Assembly: GCF_002265625.1 (NCBI RefSeq)
Contig: NZ_NOVE01000017.1
Span: forward strand, 1 to 53,655
Reading direction: 5' to 3'
Source: Prevotella sp. 885
GTDB taxonomy: Bacteria; Bacteroidota; Bacteroidia; Bacteroidales; Bacteroidaceae
DNA: 53,655 nucleotides
Numbering within the stretch: the first letter of the stretch is position 1; each line of letters begins with the position of its first letter. The notes below the pieces were generated by a model. The model saw only the letters and a program-made list of their open reading frames with translations, was not told where the DNA came from and searched no databases. The translations under genes were made by a program, and so were the position numbers. Shown here piece by piece: positions 1-8,038 of this stretch.

Positions 1-162
1 ACGAATATCGGTTCTGTCACCTGGTCTCAGCTCGTTTTCGTCAAGGTATATGTGAACAAGCTTTGTTTCTTTCTTTTGCTCTACAAACACGTCTTTAAGG
101 TCGAACCAATCCAGCATGTGTTCGGGCAAAAGACATTCTGCAAGGAGTCTATACTTTTCCAT
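1..162 (-). pseudogene. ISAon1-family transposase N-region, partial and frameshifted
   Basis: From an ATG at 162 (minus) the reading begins MEKYRLLAECLLPEHMLDWF and continues DLKDVFVEQ. A frame change then occurs in a run of A residues, and the frame continues as KLVHIYLDENELRPGDRTDI to the window edge. The pattern LLP..ML.WFDL...(V)HIYLDE matches the short first-ORF protein that accompanies ISAon1 transposases in Bacteroidetes (recalled family pattern). One extra A in the AAAA run near 75-80 would restore a continuous frame. The copy is therefore either inactive or carries a homopolymer error. Confidence 0.6.
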
Positions 163-200
163 ATTTATCCGTTCTTTGACTTTATAAACGGACAATATAG
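1..200 (-). mobile_element. End of an insertion sequence (ISAon1-type), cut by the window edge
   Basis: The minus strand from about 162 downward encodes the N-terminal region of a two-ORF ISAon1-type transposase, so the IS continues left of the window. Its inner end lies somewhere between 163 and about 240. The coiled-coil gene to the right has an open frame starting only after a stop at 198-200 and has no credible start, so the IS appears to have replaced its 5' end. The exact terminal inverted repeat could not be identified. Confidence 0.55.
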
Positions 201-356
201 TGTTTTTATTGTACTACGATATCCACACACTTTTTCCAGTGGTCCGACTTTAGTAATGCTATCTCTGGGGCGACAGCAGATCTTAAAGCAACCCAGGAGA
301 GCATTGCAGCAGATTTCGGAACCTCAATTAGCGAGCATATCTCTTCATTCAAGTCA

Positions 357-833
357 TTGAAAACTGAGTTAAAAGCCATAATAGACAAATATGAAGATTG
401 TACCAAATCACTTGCTACTAAAATTGAGCATGTTTCTGATTTAGTTAAGACAGAAAGTACATCTATAGTTTCCGGAATGCAGAATTTGCAAGAATGCCAG
501 AAAACAGAGTACGACGACTTGATTTCAAAGTTAAAGTCTCTGCGTGAAGGAAATATCAAAGCTGCCGACAATTTATCAGAGCGTTTCAATAATGTTGACC
601 AAGAATTGAACGATTTACAATCTTCCAATAACGAGTTAAAAGAAAGATTAGATAAAGCCTCATCACTCATTATCAAAACTCAAAAGGAAGCAATGGAGAG
701 AACGGAGAAAAAGTTTGTTGATGAAATAGATTCTTTGAAAGAGGAGATTACCAATTCCAAGAAGCTCACTAAGTTTTGCTTAATAATAATAGTCATCTCT
801 CTATTTCTAAATCTCATAGCATTTGTAAGATAA
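357..833 (+). CDS. Coiled-coil protein with C-terminal membrane anchor, 5' truncated
   Basis: The protein is almost entirely predicted coiled coil (heptad-rich, Lys/Glu/Leu/Ser) and ends in one transmembrane segment (FCLIIIVISLFLNLIAFV) with the C-terminus at the membrane. The start given is a TTG of convenience. The frame is open back to 201 and encodes further coiled-coil-like sequence (SDFSNAISGATADLKATQES), so the original gene began upstream. An IS element occupies that position, and the gene is probably a 5'-truncated remnant. It stops one base before the vWA gene at 835, so the two were surely one operon. The function is unknown; a membrane-tethered scaffold partner for the vWA protein is a guess. 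Confidence 0.55.
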   Translation: MKTELKAIIDKYEDCTKSLATKIEHVSDLVKTESTSIVSGMQNLQECQKTEYDDLISKLKSLREGNIKAADNLSERFNNVDQELNDLQSSNNELKERLDKASSLIIKTQKEAMERTEKKFVDEIDSLKEEITNSKKLTKFCLIIIVISLFLNLIAFVR

Positions 834-834
834 T

Positions 835-1419
835 ATGCAACTATACTTATTACTGGACACATCAGGCAGCATGGATGGTGCGAAGATTAGCGCATTAAAC
901 GATTCCATGGAGAATATTATCGTTGATTTGCAAGAAAAGGCATTCAATGGTAACACTATCAATTTGTCTGTTCTTTCGTTTGCAAAAAATGTCAGATGGA
1001 TGTATGAAACCCCAATAAACATACTGGATTTCAAATGGAAGCCTCTCATTGCTAGTGGTATGACATCATTAGGAAAAGCATGTTGTGAATTGGCAAATGC
1101 TATTTCTGCCAATATCGATTGCAGTGAAAAAAATGTCATTGTTTTGTTAAGCGATGGATGTCCTACTGATGATTATGAAGAAGGTATTTATGAATTACGT
1201 AAACAACCAGGTTTCAATAAAGCAGAAAAATTTGCTATCGCATTTGGTGACAATGCTGACATAAAATCATTATCAAAGTTTGTTGATGACAACAATCAGA
1301 TATTTGTCGAAAATCATGCAGATGCTCTGCTTGATGTTTTAGGTGCAATCATAGGAACTATAACTCCTAATATTCATCATGTCTCAAATCAAGATGACAT
1401 TGATGATGACTGGGCATAA
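835..1419 (+). CDS. vWA-domain protein (TerY-like)
   Basis: A von Willebrand factor A domain fills most of the 194 residues. The MIDAS metal-site motif DTSGSM is at residues 8-13, a conserved Thr lies in the SGMTSLG segment near 81, and LLSDGCPTDD near 104-113 supplies the second acidic cluster. Stand-alone bacterial vWA proteins of this size resemble TerY, which acts with phosphatases, kinases or ATPases in stress and conflict systems. The C-terminus is acidic (DDIDDDWA). The ATG lies 1 nt after the stop of the coiled-coil gene, indicating translational coupling. The partner proteins of a complete Ter-type system are not visible here. Confidence 0.75.
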   Translation: MQLYLLLDTSGSMDGAKISALNDSMENIIVDLQEKAFNGNTINLSVLSFAKNVRWMYETPINILDFKWKPLIASGMTSLGKACCELANAISANIDCSEKNVIVLLSDGCPTDDYEEGIYELRKQPGFNKAEKFAIAFGDNADIKSLSKFVDDNNQIFVENHADALLDVLGAIIGTITPNIHHVSNQDDIDDDWA

Positions 1420-1455
1420 CTGTACCATAAACTTTCGGTATTAACATTTAAAATT

Positions 1456-1917
1456 ATGAGAACAGATATTTATAGTGATACAGCATTTAGATTGATAAAT
1501 AGCGGTAAAAGTCTTTTTGTAACAGGTAAAGCTGGTACTGGAAAAACAACGCTGCTTAAAAAAGTATATGACAGAACTGTTATCAATAAGAAGAATGCGA
1601 TTGTGTTATCTCCAACAGGAGTAGCAGCTAAAAATGCACAAGGTGTTACTATACATTCTTTTTTGCATCTTCCACTTTCTCCTTATCTTCCAGGATATGA
1701 GAATACAGAATTATATAAGTTGAAACGTGAAGAAATAGAGTTGGTTCGTCAGTTGAATTTGATAATCATTGATGAAATCAGTATGGTAAGATGTGATATT
1801 TTTTATCGGAATATTGGAACTTTTTTCTATTATGCAGATAGACTGCACTCTTACATTATACCTTTGCCGCATAAAAATAATATTGCATGGAGCTATATCC
1901 TTAAAAGCTGTTATTAA
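1456..1917 (+). pseudogene. Pif1-like superfamily 1 helicase, 3' truncated
   Basis: Residues 1-115 are the first part of a Pif1/Dda-type helicase. Walker A is GKAGTGKTT at about 24-32, followed by the Pif1 segment LSPTGVAAKNAQGVTIHSF, and Walker B is IIIDEISMV at about 105-113. Homology stops near base 1800, just after MVRCDIF. The remaining 37 residues are unrelated and rich in Tyr and Ile. Family members are over 400 residues, so helicase motifs III-VI are missing and the product cannot be active. The break marks a deletion or insertion junction. Bases 1918-2083 are AT-rich with no gene; they contain the perfect palindrome CTGTTATTAACAG near 1909-1921. Confidence 0.7.
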
Positions 1918-2083
1918 CAGCCAAATGAAAGGACTTCGTGATAAGAATGTTATCTTCTGATTCAGAAATAGTTATAATAGCTGTTTCGTCATAACCATGA
2001 TGATAAATATTATATTAACGAATGCATTTTGATATTTATAGCACCCATCACAAGAACAGAATATTCACATATATAATAATGTT

Positions 2084-2437
2084 ATGAAGAAGTTTATCTT
2101 AGGTTTCTGCTTAATTGCAATGCTCGCATCTTGTGGTAGCAAGAATGAGCAATGGGAATACAAAGTAGTAAAGGTCGCAGGACACGATGCAGAAATTGCT
2201 GCAGATTTCGGCACCCTGGTGTTTGCTGATCAGACTGCAATGTTGAACAAAATGGGAAAGGAAGGTTGGGAACTGGTCAGTGCTTACACAGAAACAGGTA
2301 CAGCCTTTCCAAACTTCGGTAACTCTGAATACGTCACAGGTATCAGAGACAATACCAGAACTGCTGTCGTCAACTTCGTTTTCAAAAGAATCAGCGATGG
2401 CAAGGAAGAGGTAAAAAAGCCAGCAAAGAAAAAATAA
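2084..2437 (+). CDS. Small DUF4177-like lipoprotein
   Basis: An N-terminal lipoprotein signal (MKKFILGFCLIAMLASCGS) ends in the lipobox LASC. The mature part contains WEYKVV and LNKMGKEGWELVSA, the pattern of DUF4177 proteins, followed by a basic Lys-rich tail. It is expected to be anchored in the periplasmic or outer membrane. The ATG is supported by the signal peptide. It is followed 9 nt later by a second lipoprotein gene in what looks like a three-gene operon of exported proteins. No specific function can be assigned. Confidence 0.7.
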   Translation: MKKFILGFCLIAMLASCGSKNEQWEYKVVKVAGHDAEIAADFGTLVFADQTAMLNKMGKEGWELVSAYTETGTAFPNFGNSEYVTGIRDNTRTAVVNFVFKRISDGKEEVKKPAKKK

Positions 2438-2446
2438 TAAGAAGAA

Positions 2447-3283
2447 ATGAGATACACTGTAATATACATATTAACAGCATTGGTTCTGTCGTCTTGTTCC
2501 CATAAGAACGAGGCGATGGAACTTTCTCGTAATTTCTTCACGTCGTTATCAGATACCACCTATGGAAAGCCAGGTGATTTCTATCCACTGTATGACAGCT
2601 TGCATATAGAGGCTAAATCAGATGCTGTGGACATAGAAGAATCTGGCATCACTGTGAAGAATGATACGATAGCTGTTCGCTGCTATAACAATTATACTGA
2701 TGCAACAGGCACATTCAAGCAGGACAGTATAACTTTGTATATCGCAAAAGACAAAGAATCCTCCTGGTATATCTATGACTCAAAGGGGCTGATCACAATG
2801 GATGAAGATCAGGAATGGTTCGGCAGAGCGACTGGAGCACTTGGAAAGAAGCAACTCAATGATGTAGCATTGGCACAAAGATTGAGCAAACTAAGTGATT
2901 TGATAAGTGCAAAGTACTGGGACACGTGGGCAGAACTGAGGACTAAAGTCAAGATAGTCAACTGGTCATGGGAAACAAGTTATAATGGAACCGCTAATGG
3001 AGATGCTCGCATAGTGAATACACTTCCCTACTCTATCTCCGGTATCAAGTATCTTGTTACATATTATGACAGGAGTGGGAATTTCATGGCAGAGGATGAT
3101 GGTAGAGTCAGCAAAACACTGAATCCGAGTGAGAAATACAACTTCACATTCTGGAGTTCAAATGTCAAATATCCAACGACTGCCAATCTCAGGCTCGATT
3201 TCTCGGACAAAACAGTTCTTGAACTGATGAAAGAGAAAACATATACAGGCAAAGAATTTGCCGAATTTATCAAGAAGAAATAA
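2447..3283 (+). CDS. Lipoprotein, FxLYD-like C-terminal domain
   Basis: The signal peptide MRYTVIYILTALVLSSCSH ends in the lipobox LSSC, so this 278-residue protein is predicted to be lipidated. The C-terminal third (from about residue 165: KIVNWSWETSYNG..., then IKYLVTYYDRSGNF) has the alternating beta pattern and the 'note on added or lost bulk of a neighbour molecule' layout typical of FxLYD-type domains. That assignment is weak. The central part has two-residue acidic/aromatic repeats of unknown role. It lies in tight order with the neighbouring lipoprotein and exported genes, which suggests a shared envelope function. Confidence 0.6.
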   Translation: MRYTVIYILTALVLSSCSHKNEAMELSRNFFTSLSDTTYGKPGDFYPLYDSLHIEAKSDAVDIEESGITVKNDTIAVRCYNNYTDATGTFKQDSITLYIAKDKESSWYIYDSKGLITMDEDQEWFGRATGALGKKQLNDVALAQRLSKLSDLISAKYWDTWAELRTKVKIVNWSWETSYNGTANGDARIVNTLPYSISGIKYLVTYYDRSGNFMAEDDGRVSKTLNPSEKYNFTFWSSNVKYPTTANLRLDFSDKTVLELMKEKTYTGKEFAEFIKKK

Positions 3284-3302
3284 GTTCAATCAAAGACAGA
3301 CA

Positions 3303-4457
3303 ATGAAAAAGATAATCGTTTTATTCATGCTGGTGATGGCAACCATCGGTGTACATGCCCAGTTTTCTATAAGCAATTCTACTCAGCGAAGAGTAATTGT
3401 TGCTTATGAACTTGGAAGCGATGGTTATTATAAAAGAGTAACCAAGAAGTCGGTTGAGCGTGTTGACAATATTGTGGGCAGCTATGCATATGACAAGAAA
3501 GCTCAAAACCTGTATGTCATAACTCCATATAGCAATCTTGTGATCACTCTTACCAAAGACTACGCCAAGATCATCAAGAAGAACAAGTCTATTCCCCAAG
3601 TAGCAGAGGATGAACTCGACATGCTCGTTCAGAAATATAGTAAGCAGCTGGATGATAAATATACAGCACTAAATGATGCAAGAACAAGGCATATTCAAGA
3701 CTCTATAGCTAAAGCAAAGGCTGACTCCATAGAAATAGAGAAACTTAAAGCCGAAAGATTGGCCAAACTGAAGAAAGAACGTTCAGACTATATGGAAACC
3801 CACAACTGGAGAATGGTACCGACAGGAAATAAGTCTCTGTATTGTGATGAATGCGAGAAATCATTTTCAGAGGATTCATTATTCACTATTGGAATCAAAA
3901 ATGATACCATTTATTACTTCACAAGAACTGATGGCAGACTGGGCTACACATATATAACAGGACATAAAAGTGAACTAAGCCAAAGTCTGAAAGAATATAG
4001 TCCTTTCAGGTATCACTATGAAATATTCAAAGATAGCCTTACAGATGAGTCAGAGGATTATGATATGATTACAAGTGAGCTGTCATACCATTATCTTGAC
4101 GAGTATGTCAAACGTCTCAAAAAGAGAGCACCTTACGGCTTCTTTACTGATTGGGGATGGGATTCAGAATATTCATGTATATCATTCAATTTCAACTACA
4201 TGAATACCAACAGAAATACGATCAAGTACATCGATGTATATTTCAAGGTAACCAACGATGTAGGCGATTTGAGGAAGACCGGCCATTTCCAGGGCACTGG
4301 ACCACTTCGAGAGTTTGAATCAGCAAGCTGGGAATGGGACACTTCCTATTATTATGTGTCTGGAGACGCTTCTAATATGAATATCACCAAGGTGATACTG
4401 ACATATATGAACGGCACCAAGAAAGTATTAACAGGCAAATTGCTTGTGTTTGAATAA
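3303..4457 (+). CDS. Exported protein with central coiled coil, unknown function
   Basis: The chosen ATG at 3303 gives a clear Sec signal peptide (MKKIIVLFMLVMATIGVHAQ). An upstream in-frame start at 3258 would bury it and overlap the previous gene. After a beta-rich N-terminal part come a Lys/Ala/Glu coiled coil (about residues 115-175) and a CDEC pair (about 182-185). The C-terminal beta domain contains DWGWDSEYSCISFNFNY and IKYIDVYFKV, and resembles the C-terminal part of the preceding lipoprotein. The final gene of the 2084-4457 exported-protein cluster. The function is unknown. Confidence 0.65.
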   Translation: MKKIIVLFMLVMATIGVHAQFSISNSTQRRVIVAYELGSDGYYKRVTKKSVERVDNIVGSYAYDKKAQNLYVITPYSNLVITLTKDYAKIIKKNKSIPQVAEDELDMLVQKYSKQLDDKYTALNDARTRHIQDSIAKAKADSIEIEKLKAERLAKLKKERSDYMETHNWRMVPTGNKSLYCDECEKSFSEDSLFTIGIKNDTIYYFTRTDGRLGYTYITGHKSELSQSLKEYSPFRYHYEIFKDSLTDESEDYDMITSELSYHYLDEYVKRLKKRAPYGFFTDWGWDSEYSCISFNFNYMNTNRNTIKYIDVYFKVTNDVGDLRKTGHFQGTGPLREFESASWEWDTSYYYVSGDASNMNITKVILTYMNGTKKVLTGKLLVFE

Positions 4458-4458
4458 A

Positions 4459-5079
4459 CTATAGGGAGTTTTTGAGCAATTCACGAACATACTTCAGAAG
4501 GATGACAGGGTCAAACACCTTGCCATCCTTTTTTTGTTGTCAAGTGCAGATGGGGGCCAGTTGACATTCCGGAACTTCCAGATACCCCAAGCACCTCTCC
4601 TGCATTGACGAACATCCCCTTTGAAACCCAGAAAGCAGAAAGATGGCAATAGCTGATGGTATAGCCAGCAGTTCTTACTGTGACATACTTACCTGAGCGA
4701 TTGTCATGGCCAACGCCAGTCACTTCCCCTGGAAACATGGAAAACACTTTCTCGTAATGAGCTGCCAGATCCACGCCATTGTGCATGATAGTCTTGTGCT
4801 TCACTGGGTGATTACGCATTCCAAACCTTGAATTGATCTGAATACTTTTCAACGGAAACGAAGCCCGAAGATAAGGAAGAACATCTCGGGAAGAATCCGG
4901 AGGCAGAGAATCAGCCTTCATCACAGAGTCCACAGAAGCAACATGAGTTGTTTCTTGTGGACTCTTCTTTTAGATATACTATGCTTCTTCACATACCCAA
5001 TCGTATTGAATTGGGCATGTGAAGGAATCTTTGTAAGCATCATTGTCAGTATCAATATGAGTGTCTTTATTGCTTTCAT
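4459..5079 (-). pseudogene. M23 zinc metallopeptidase, broken by two frameshifts
   Basis: The reconstructed protein begins at 5079 with a signal peptide (MKAIKTLILILTMMLTKIPS). It shifts frame near 4960 (a CTAAAAG run), runs through an M23 domain (SRFGMRNHP, HNGVDLA, HLHL), and shifts again in an A7 run near 4532-4538, after which it would end DPVILLKYVRELLKNSL at 4459. The zinc ligands HxxxD and HxH are intact. The open segment is only 4511-4933. As it stands the gene cannot make a full enzyme. It would have been a peptidoglycan endopeptidase, as is common in conjugation loci. It is convergent with the 2084-4457 cluster. Confidence 0.7.
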
Positions 5080-5259
5080 GTTGCAAAGGTAATCAGACTC
5101 AGCTCAACAACACGAAAGAAGTTACCTCTTCCCTATTATATCTAACTTTATTTATGTTTATAGTATGATAATTGAAGAATAATCATACTATTTTCATAAC
5201 TATCTATAAAACTTTGATGATACTAACGTACATGTTTAACTTCTTCTATATCTACAATG

Positions 5260-5267
5260 TAACTTTG
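5260..5267 (+). promoter_or_regulatory. Candidate Bacteroidetes promoter (-7 box TAACTTTG) for the transfer-type operon
   Basis: TAACTTTG matches the Bacteroidetes -7 consensus TAnnTTTG and lies about 84 nt upstream of the first operon gene at 5351. The -33 region is not convincing. Bases 5080-5350 hold no gene and are markedly AT-rich. Confidence 0.45.
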
Positions 5268-5350
5268 TTGTCGGTTTGGCTTTAAGCGCAGTCTGAATAA
5301 GACCTGTCATAGATCAGCCACCAAATAAAAAACGAATAAAACAGAAGCAA

Positions 5351-6103
5351 ATGAATTACAATTTCGATGAGAACGAGATGCCTTATGGCATCCTTGAAAG
5401 TTTCGGACTCACCCAGGCAATGATTGACGACTTGCCGACCGATGTCCTCCAGAACATCTACAATGGCCGCAAGTCGCCAGTCCTGCCAGTTCATATCACA
5501 GCCGATGATGGTGAGGAAGTCAAGGCACGAACCAGATTCAGCCTGGTAAGAACAGCCGAAGGTGGCGTTGACGTGCTTTTCTATCCACAGCTCGATGAGT
5601 TAGACTTGAAACTCTTCAATGAGCAGCAGGAGAAGAACCTTGTTGCAGGAAAGCCTATCGTCGGCCATTTGGAGAGCAACGAGGTTGGCAAGGAACTCGG
5701 CAGTAAGTGTTTCTTCCAGCTTGATCCAGAAAGCAAGCAGGTGCTCAGTGTTCCAACCCCGGTCATCGGCAGAAACATCCAGTATGTAGCAGACCGCTAC
5801 CACCTTACTGGTGCAGAGATGCAGAAGTTGCAGAATGGTGACATCCTTACCATCGTAGAGGATGACGAGGAACAATCCATCGGTATCGACCTCAACTCCA
5901 ACACCGGCATCCGTTTCGCAGCAGGCAACGAACTTGTCTGGAAGAGAGAAGCCAAGCGTGACTGGGATAAGTTCAACTTCGGCATCTTCGGCTGTTGGAC
6001 TATGGATGAAGACGGCAATCTCGACTACATCCCAGAAGAGAACTATACCGAAGAGATGTGGAATGAACAGAAGAAACTGGGTATGCGCATGATGCAGCGA
6101 TAA
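5351..6103 (+). CDS. DUF4099/DUF3945-like protein, first gene of transfer-type operon
   Basis: The N-terminal part (NENEMPYGILESFGLT-like, then DLPTDVLQNIYNGRKSPVLP and ARTRFSLVRTAEGGVDVLFY) fits the DUF4099 pattern found in Bacteroidetes conjugative elements. The segment IQYVADRYHLTGAEMQKLQN near residue 140 resembles the DUF3945 repeat. Such proteins are soluble and acidic, and their biochemical role is unknown. Some are parts of polyvalent proteins co-transferred with DNA. It starts the operon about 84 nt after a TAnnTTTG box and is followed by small co-directional genes. Confidence 0.6.
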   Translation: MNYNFDENEMPYGILESFGLTQAMIDDLPTDVLQNIYNGRKSPVLPVHITADDGEEVKARTRFSLVRTAEGGVDVLFYPQLDELDLKLFNEQQEKNLVAGKPIVGHLESNEVGKELGSKCFFQLDPESKQVLSVPTPVIGRNIQYVADRYHLTGAEMQKLQNGDILTIVEDDEEQSIGIDLNSNTGIRFAAGNELVWKREAKRDWDKFNFGIFGCWTMDEDGNLDYIPEENYTEEMWNEQKKLGMRMMQR

Positions 6104-6134
6104 CCCAAAGTATTAACCCATAAAACAAGATTTC

Positions 6135-6344
6135 ATGGCAAATGTAAAGTACTATCCAGAAAACGTGCTCGTGGAGAAAGTCCAGAGCGGAGAATATGGC
6201 TGGCTTGACTACATCAACCACCACTCCCCTGAATGGCAGGAGGAATACACTGCCTTCTGCAAAGAGAAGGATCTCATTGTCAATGAGGAATCGGCAGAGG
6301 AATTTGTCGATTGGAAGGGCGAGCAGATTGAAGCTGGCGAATAA
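6135..6344 (+). CDS. Small acidic protein of transfer operon
   Basis: A 69-residue acidic protein (about 16 Glu) with no signal peptide or membrane segment. It is rich in Trp and Tyr (YGWLDYINHHSPEWQEEY). It sits between two operon genes with gaps of about 30 nt on each side, which supports it being real. I do not recognise a family. Confidence 0.55.
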   Translation: MANVKYYPENVLVEKVQSGEYGWLDYINHHSPEWQEEYTAFCKEKDLIVNEESAEEFVDWKGEQIEAGE

Positions 6345-6379
6345 TCACACAGTACAGAATCAATAAACAGCATTAGAAT

Positions 6380-8017
6380 ATGTCAATCAGATCAAATGCA
6401 TTACCAGTAGGCAGAGACCTGGCACCAGAGCTTCAGGAGATTCTCAGAAAGAATGGTATGCAAGCACATATCATCAGACAAGGAGAAGGTTATCAGTTGG
6501 CCGTTCAAGGTCACGATTCCCCTCTGCTGACCTACGCCATCACCGCACAACAGCACAGAGCCTTGGTTGACTGGGGAGCAAACTCAGCCAACAAGCAAGC
6601 CTACAACACCGTGGCAGAACTCGTGAAGAATGATTTCTACATGCCACGTGACTTCGTTCATGCCAGAAATGCCAATGGTCGTGTTGCCATGGGACTCCAC
6701 GGCTACCGCATAGGCGTTGGCGAATACGGCAGACTTCCCTGGAACAAACGACATGCCCACATGATGATGGATCCATATCACGGAAGATTCCTCGGTTGGA
6801 CTCCACGATGCCAGGAAGGATTCCATATGCGCAGAGTTGGAGGAGCCATGTTCATGCAGGGTGCTCCAATCGTACCAGAACGTCCTGACGGCAGAATGAA
6901 GCCGGGCGAATTGCTGAATGGCGGTTATGGCTTCTATTATAAAGGTGGTCAGCAAAACATGGTACAGCAACCTTCGCAGGATGTGTTGGCAGACCTGCAA
7001 TCAGTCATTACCCCTGTAGTGGTTCGTCCACGTCCCAAGGAACCTGCCAAGCCATACAACGAGCTTATTACCTCCAAGGTCTATTTCAGCAATGACAAAT
7101 GGCAGGAGTGTCTTTCATCTCATGGCATCATCGTAGATGCAGCCAACAAGACACTGACTATCCAGTCCACTGCTGCTAAGCAGGACTTTGTCTATGACCT
7201 CACAGAGGACGAGGTGAAGAAACTGACCAACAATTCCATCAAGCAAGTACCAGTCCAGAACCGCATCGACATCATCACCAATGCCATTAGAAACGATTTC
7301 CAGGACAAACTGACGATGGATATGCTCAATTCTAAAGAGCAGATCAGCTTGAAGCTCAGACCAGAGATAGAGGCAGAACTCAACAACCGCCAGCAGATGG
7401 TGATTGACCAGTCGCTCCCAACTAATGGCGACCAGATTACTATCGAGCCAGAAGACCGCAGTGTTGCTCATGTAGATGGCAACAGCCTGTATGAGCAGAA
7501 CGAAAGCAAGGGATGGTTCCGTGAAGGCAAGCATGGCAGAGAGGTTCAGGTTGATGACATCAAGGTTGAACCAGTGCGTAATGAGCAGGGAGAAATCCAG
7601 AAGGATGAGAAAGGCAACGCCAAGTATCGCATGACCGCCGTCATCAATGGAGAGAGCATCAGCCATGAGATTACCCAAAAGCAGTATGACAAGTTCATGG
7701 CCATCGATGACTATCACCGCATGAAACTCTTCTCCCATATCTTCAAGGAGGTGAATATGAAAACCATCCCTGGAGAAGGCAAGAACATCGGAGCACAGAT
7801 TGGAGGAGCCCTCCTTGCAGGACTTGCCGTGATGAGCGAACTGGGCAGAGACCGTCCAGCACCGGCAGTATTCGTAGAACACCATCATGACCATGCACAT
7901 GGGCCACATGTCTATTTCAAGGGCAGCGTGGATTCACCGCAAGACCTTGCTTCACGAGCCTTCGATGCAGGACTCAATGCAGGAGAACACGGTGTAGGCT
8001 TAGGTCATGGCAGATAA
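6380..8017 (+). CDS. Large transfer-operon protein, possible polyvalent-type, unknown function
   Basis: This is a 545-residue soluble protein. The N-terminal 200 residues are Gly/Arg/His-rich (RDFVHARNANGRVAMGLHGY; NKRHAHMMMDPYHGRFLGW). The middle is helical and charged, and residues around 360-440 repeat a VDGNSLYEQNE...GWFREGKHGREV type motif. A short hydrophobic stretch (IGGALLAGLAVM) is followed by a His cluster (EHHHDHAHGPH) that could bind metal. I do not recognise a named family. The position between DUF4099-like and TOPRIM genes suggests a role in DNA processing or establishment. The C-terminal 40 residues are Gly/Ala/His-rich. Confidence 0.55.
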   Translation: MSIRSNALPVGRDLAPELQEILRKNGMQAHIIRQGEGYQLAVQGHDSPLLTYAITAQQHRALVDWGANSANKQAYNTVAELVKNDFYMPRDFVHARNANGRVAMGLHGYRIGVGEYGRLPWNKRHAHMMMDPYHGRFLGWTPRCQEGFHMRRVGGAMFMQGAPIVPERPDGRMKPGELLNGGYGFYYKGGQQNMVQQPSQDVLADLQSVITPVVVRPRPKEPAKPYNELITSKVYFSNDKWQECLSSHGIIVDAANKTLTIQSTAAKQDFVYDLTEDEVKKLTNNSIKQVPVQNRIDIITNAIRNDFQDKLTMDMLNSKEQISLKLRPEIEAELNNRQQMVIDQSLPTNGDQITIEPEDRSVAHVDGNSLYEQNESKGWFREGKHGREVQVDDIKVEPVRNEQGEIQKDEKGNAKYRMTAVINGESISHEITQKQYDKFMAIDDYHRMKLFSHIFKEVNMKTIPGEGKNIGAQIGGALLAGLAVMSELGRDRPAPAVFVEHHHDHAHGPHVYFKGSVDSPQDLASRAFDAGLNAGEHGVGLGHGR

Positions 8018-8038
8018 ACAACAATTCACATTCAAGAG

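Noticed and set aside
52..360. 102-residue plus-strand frame at the window start
   Set aside because: It overlaps the IS transposase on the opposite strand and the coiled-coil frame, with no recognisable domain.
206..676. 156-residue minus-strand open frame
   Set aside because: It is the exact antisense of the coiled-coil gene. Its Ser/Leu-rich composition is what the complement of a Lys/Glu coiled coil gives.
1909..1921. Palindrome CTGTTATTAACAG
   Set aside because: Short, alone, AT-rich, and overlaps the stop of the truncated helicase; no evidence of a binding site.
7115..7909. 264-residue minus-strand frame
   Set aside because: It lies entirely inside the 6380-8017 gene and is antisense; no motif and unusual Leu/Val/Ile-rich composition.
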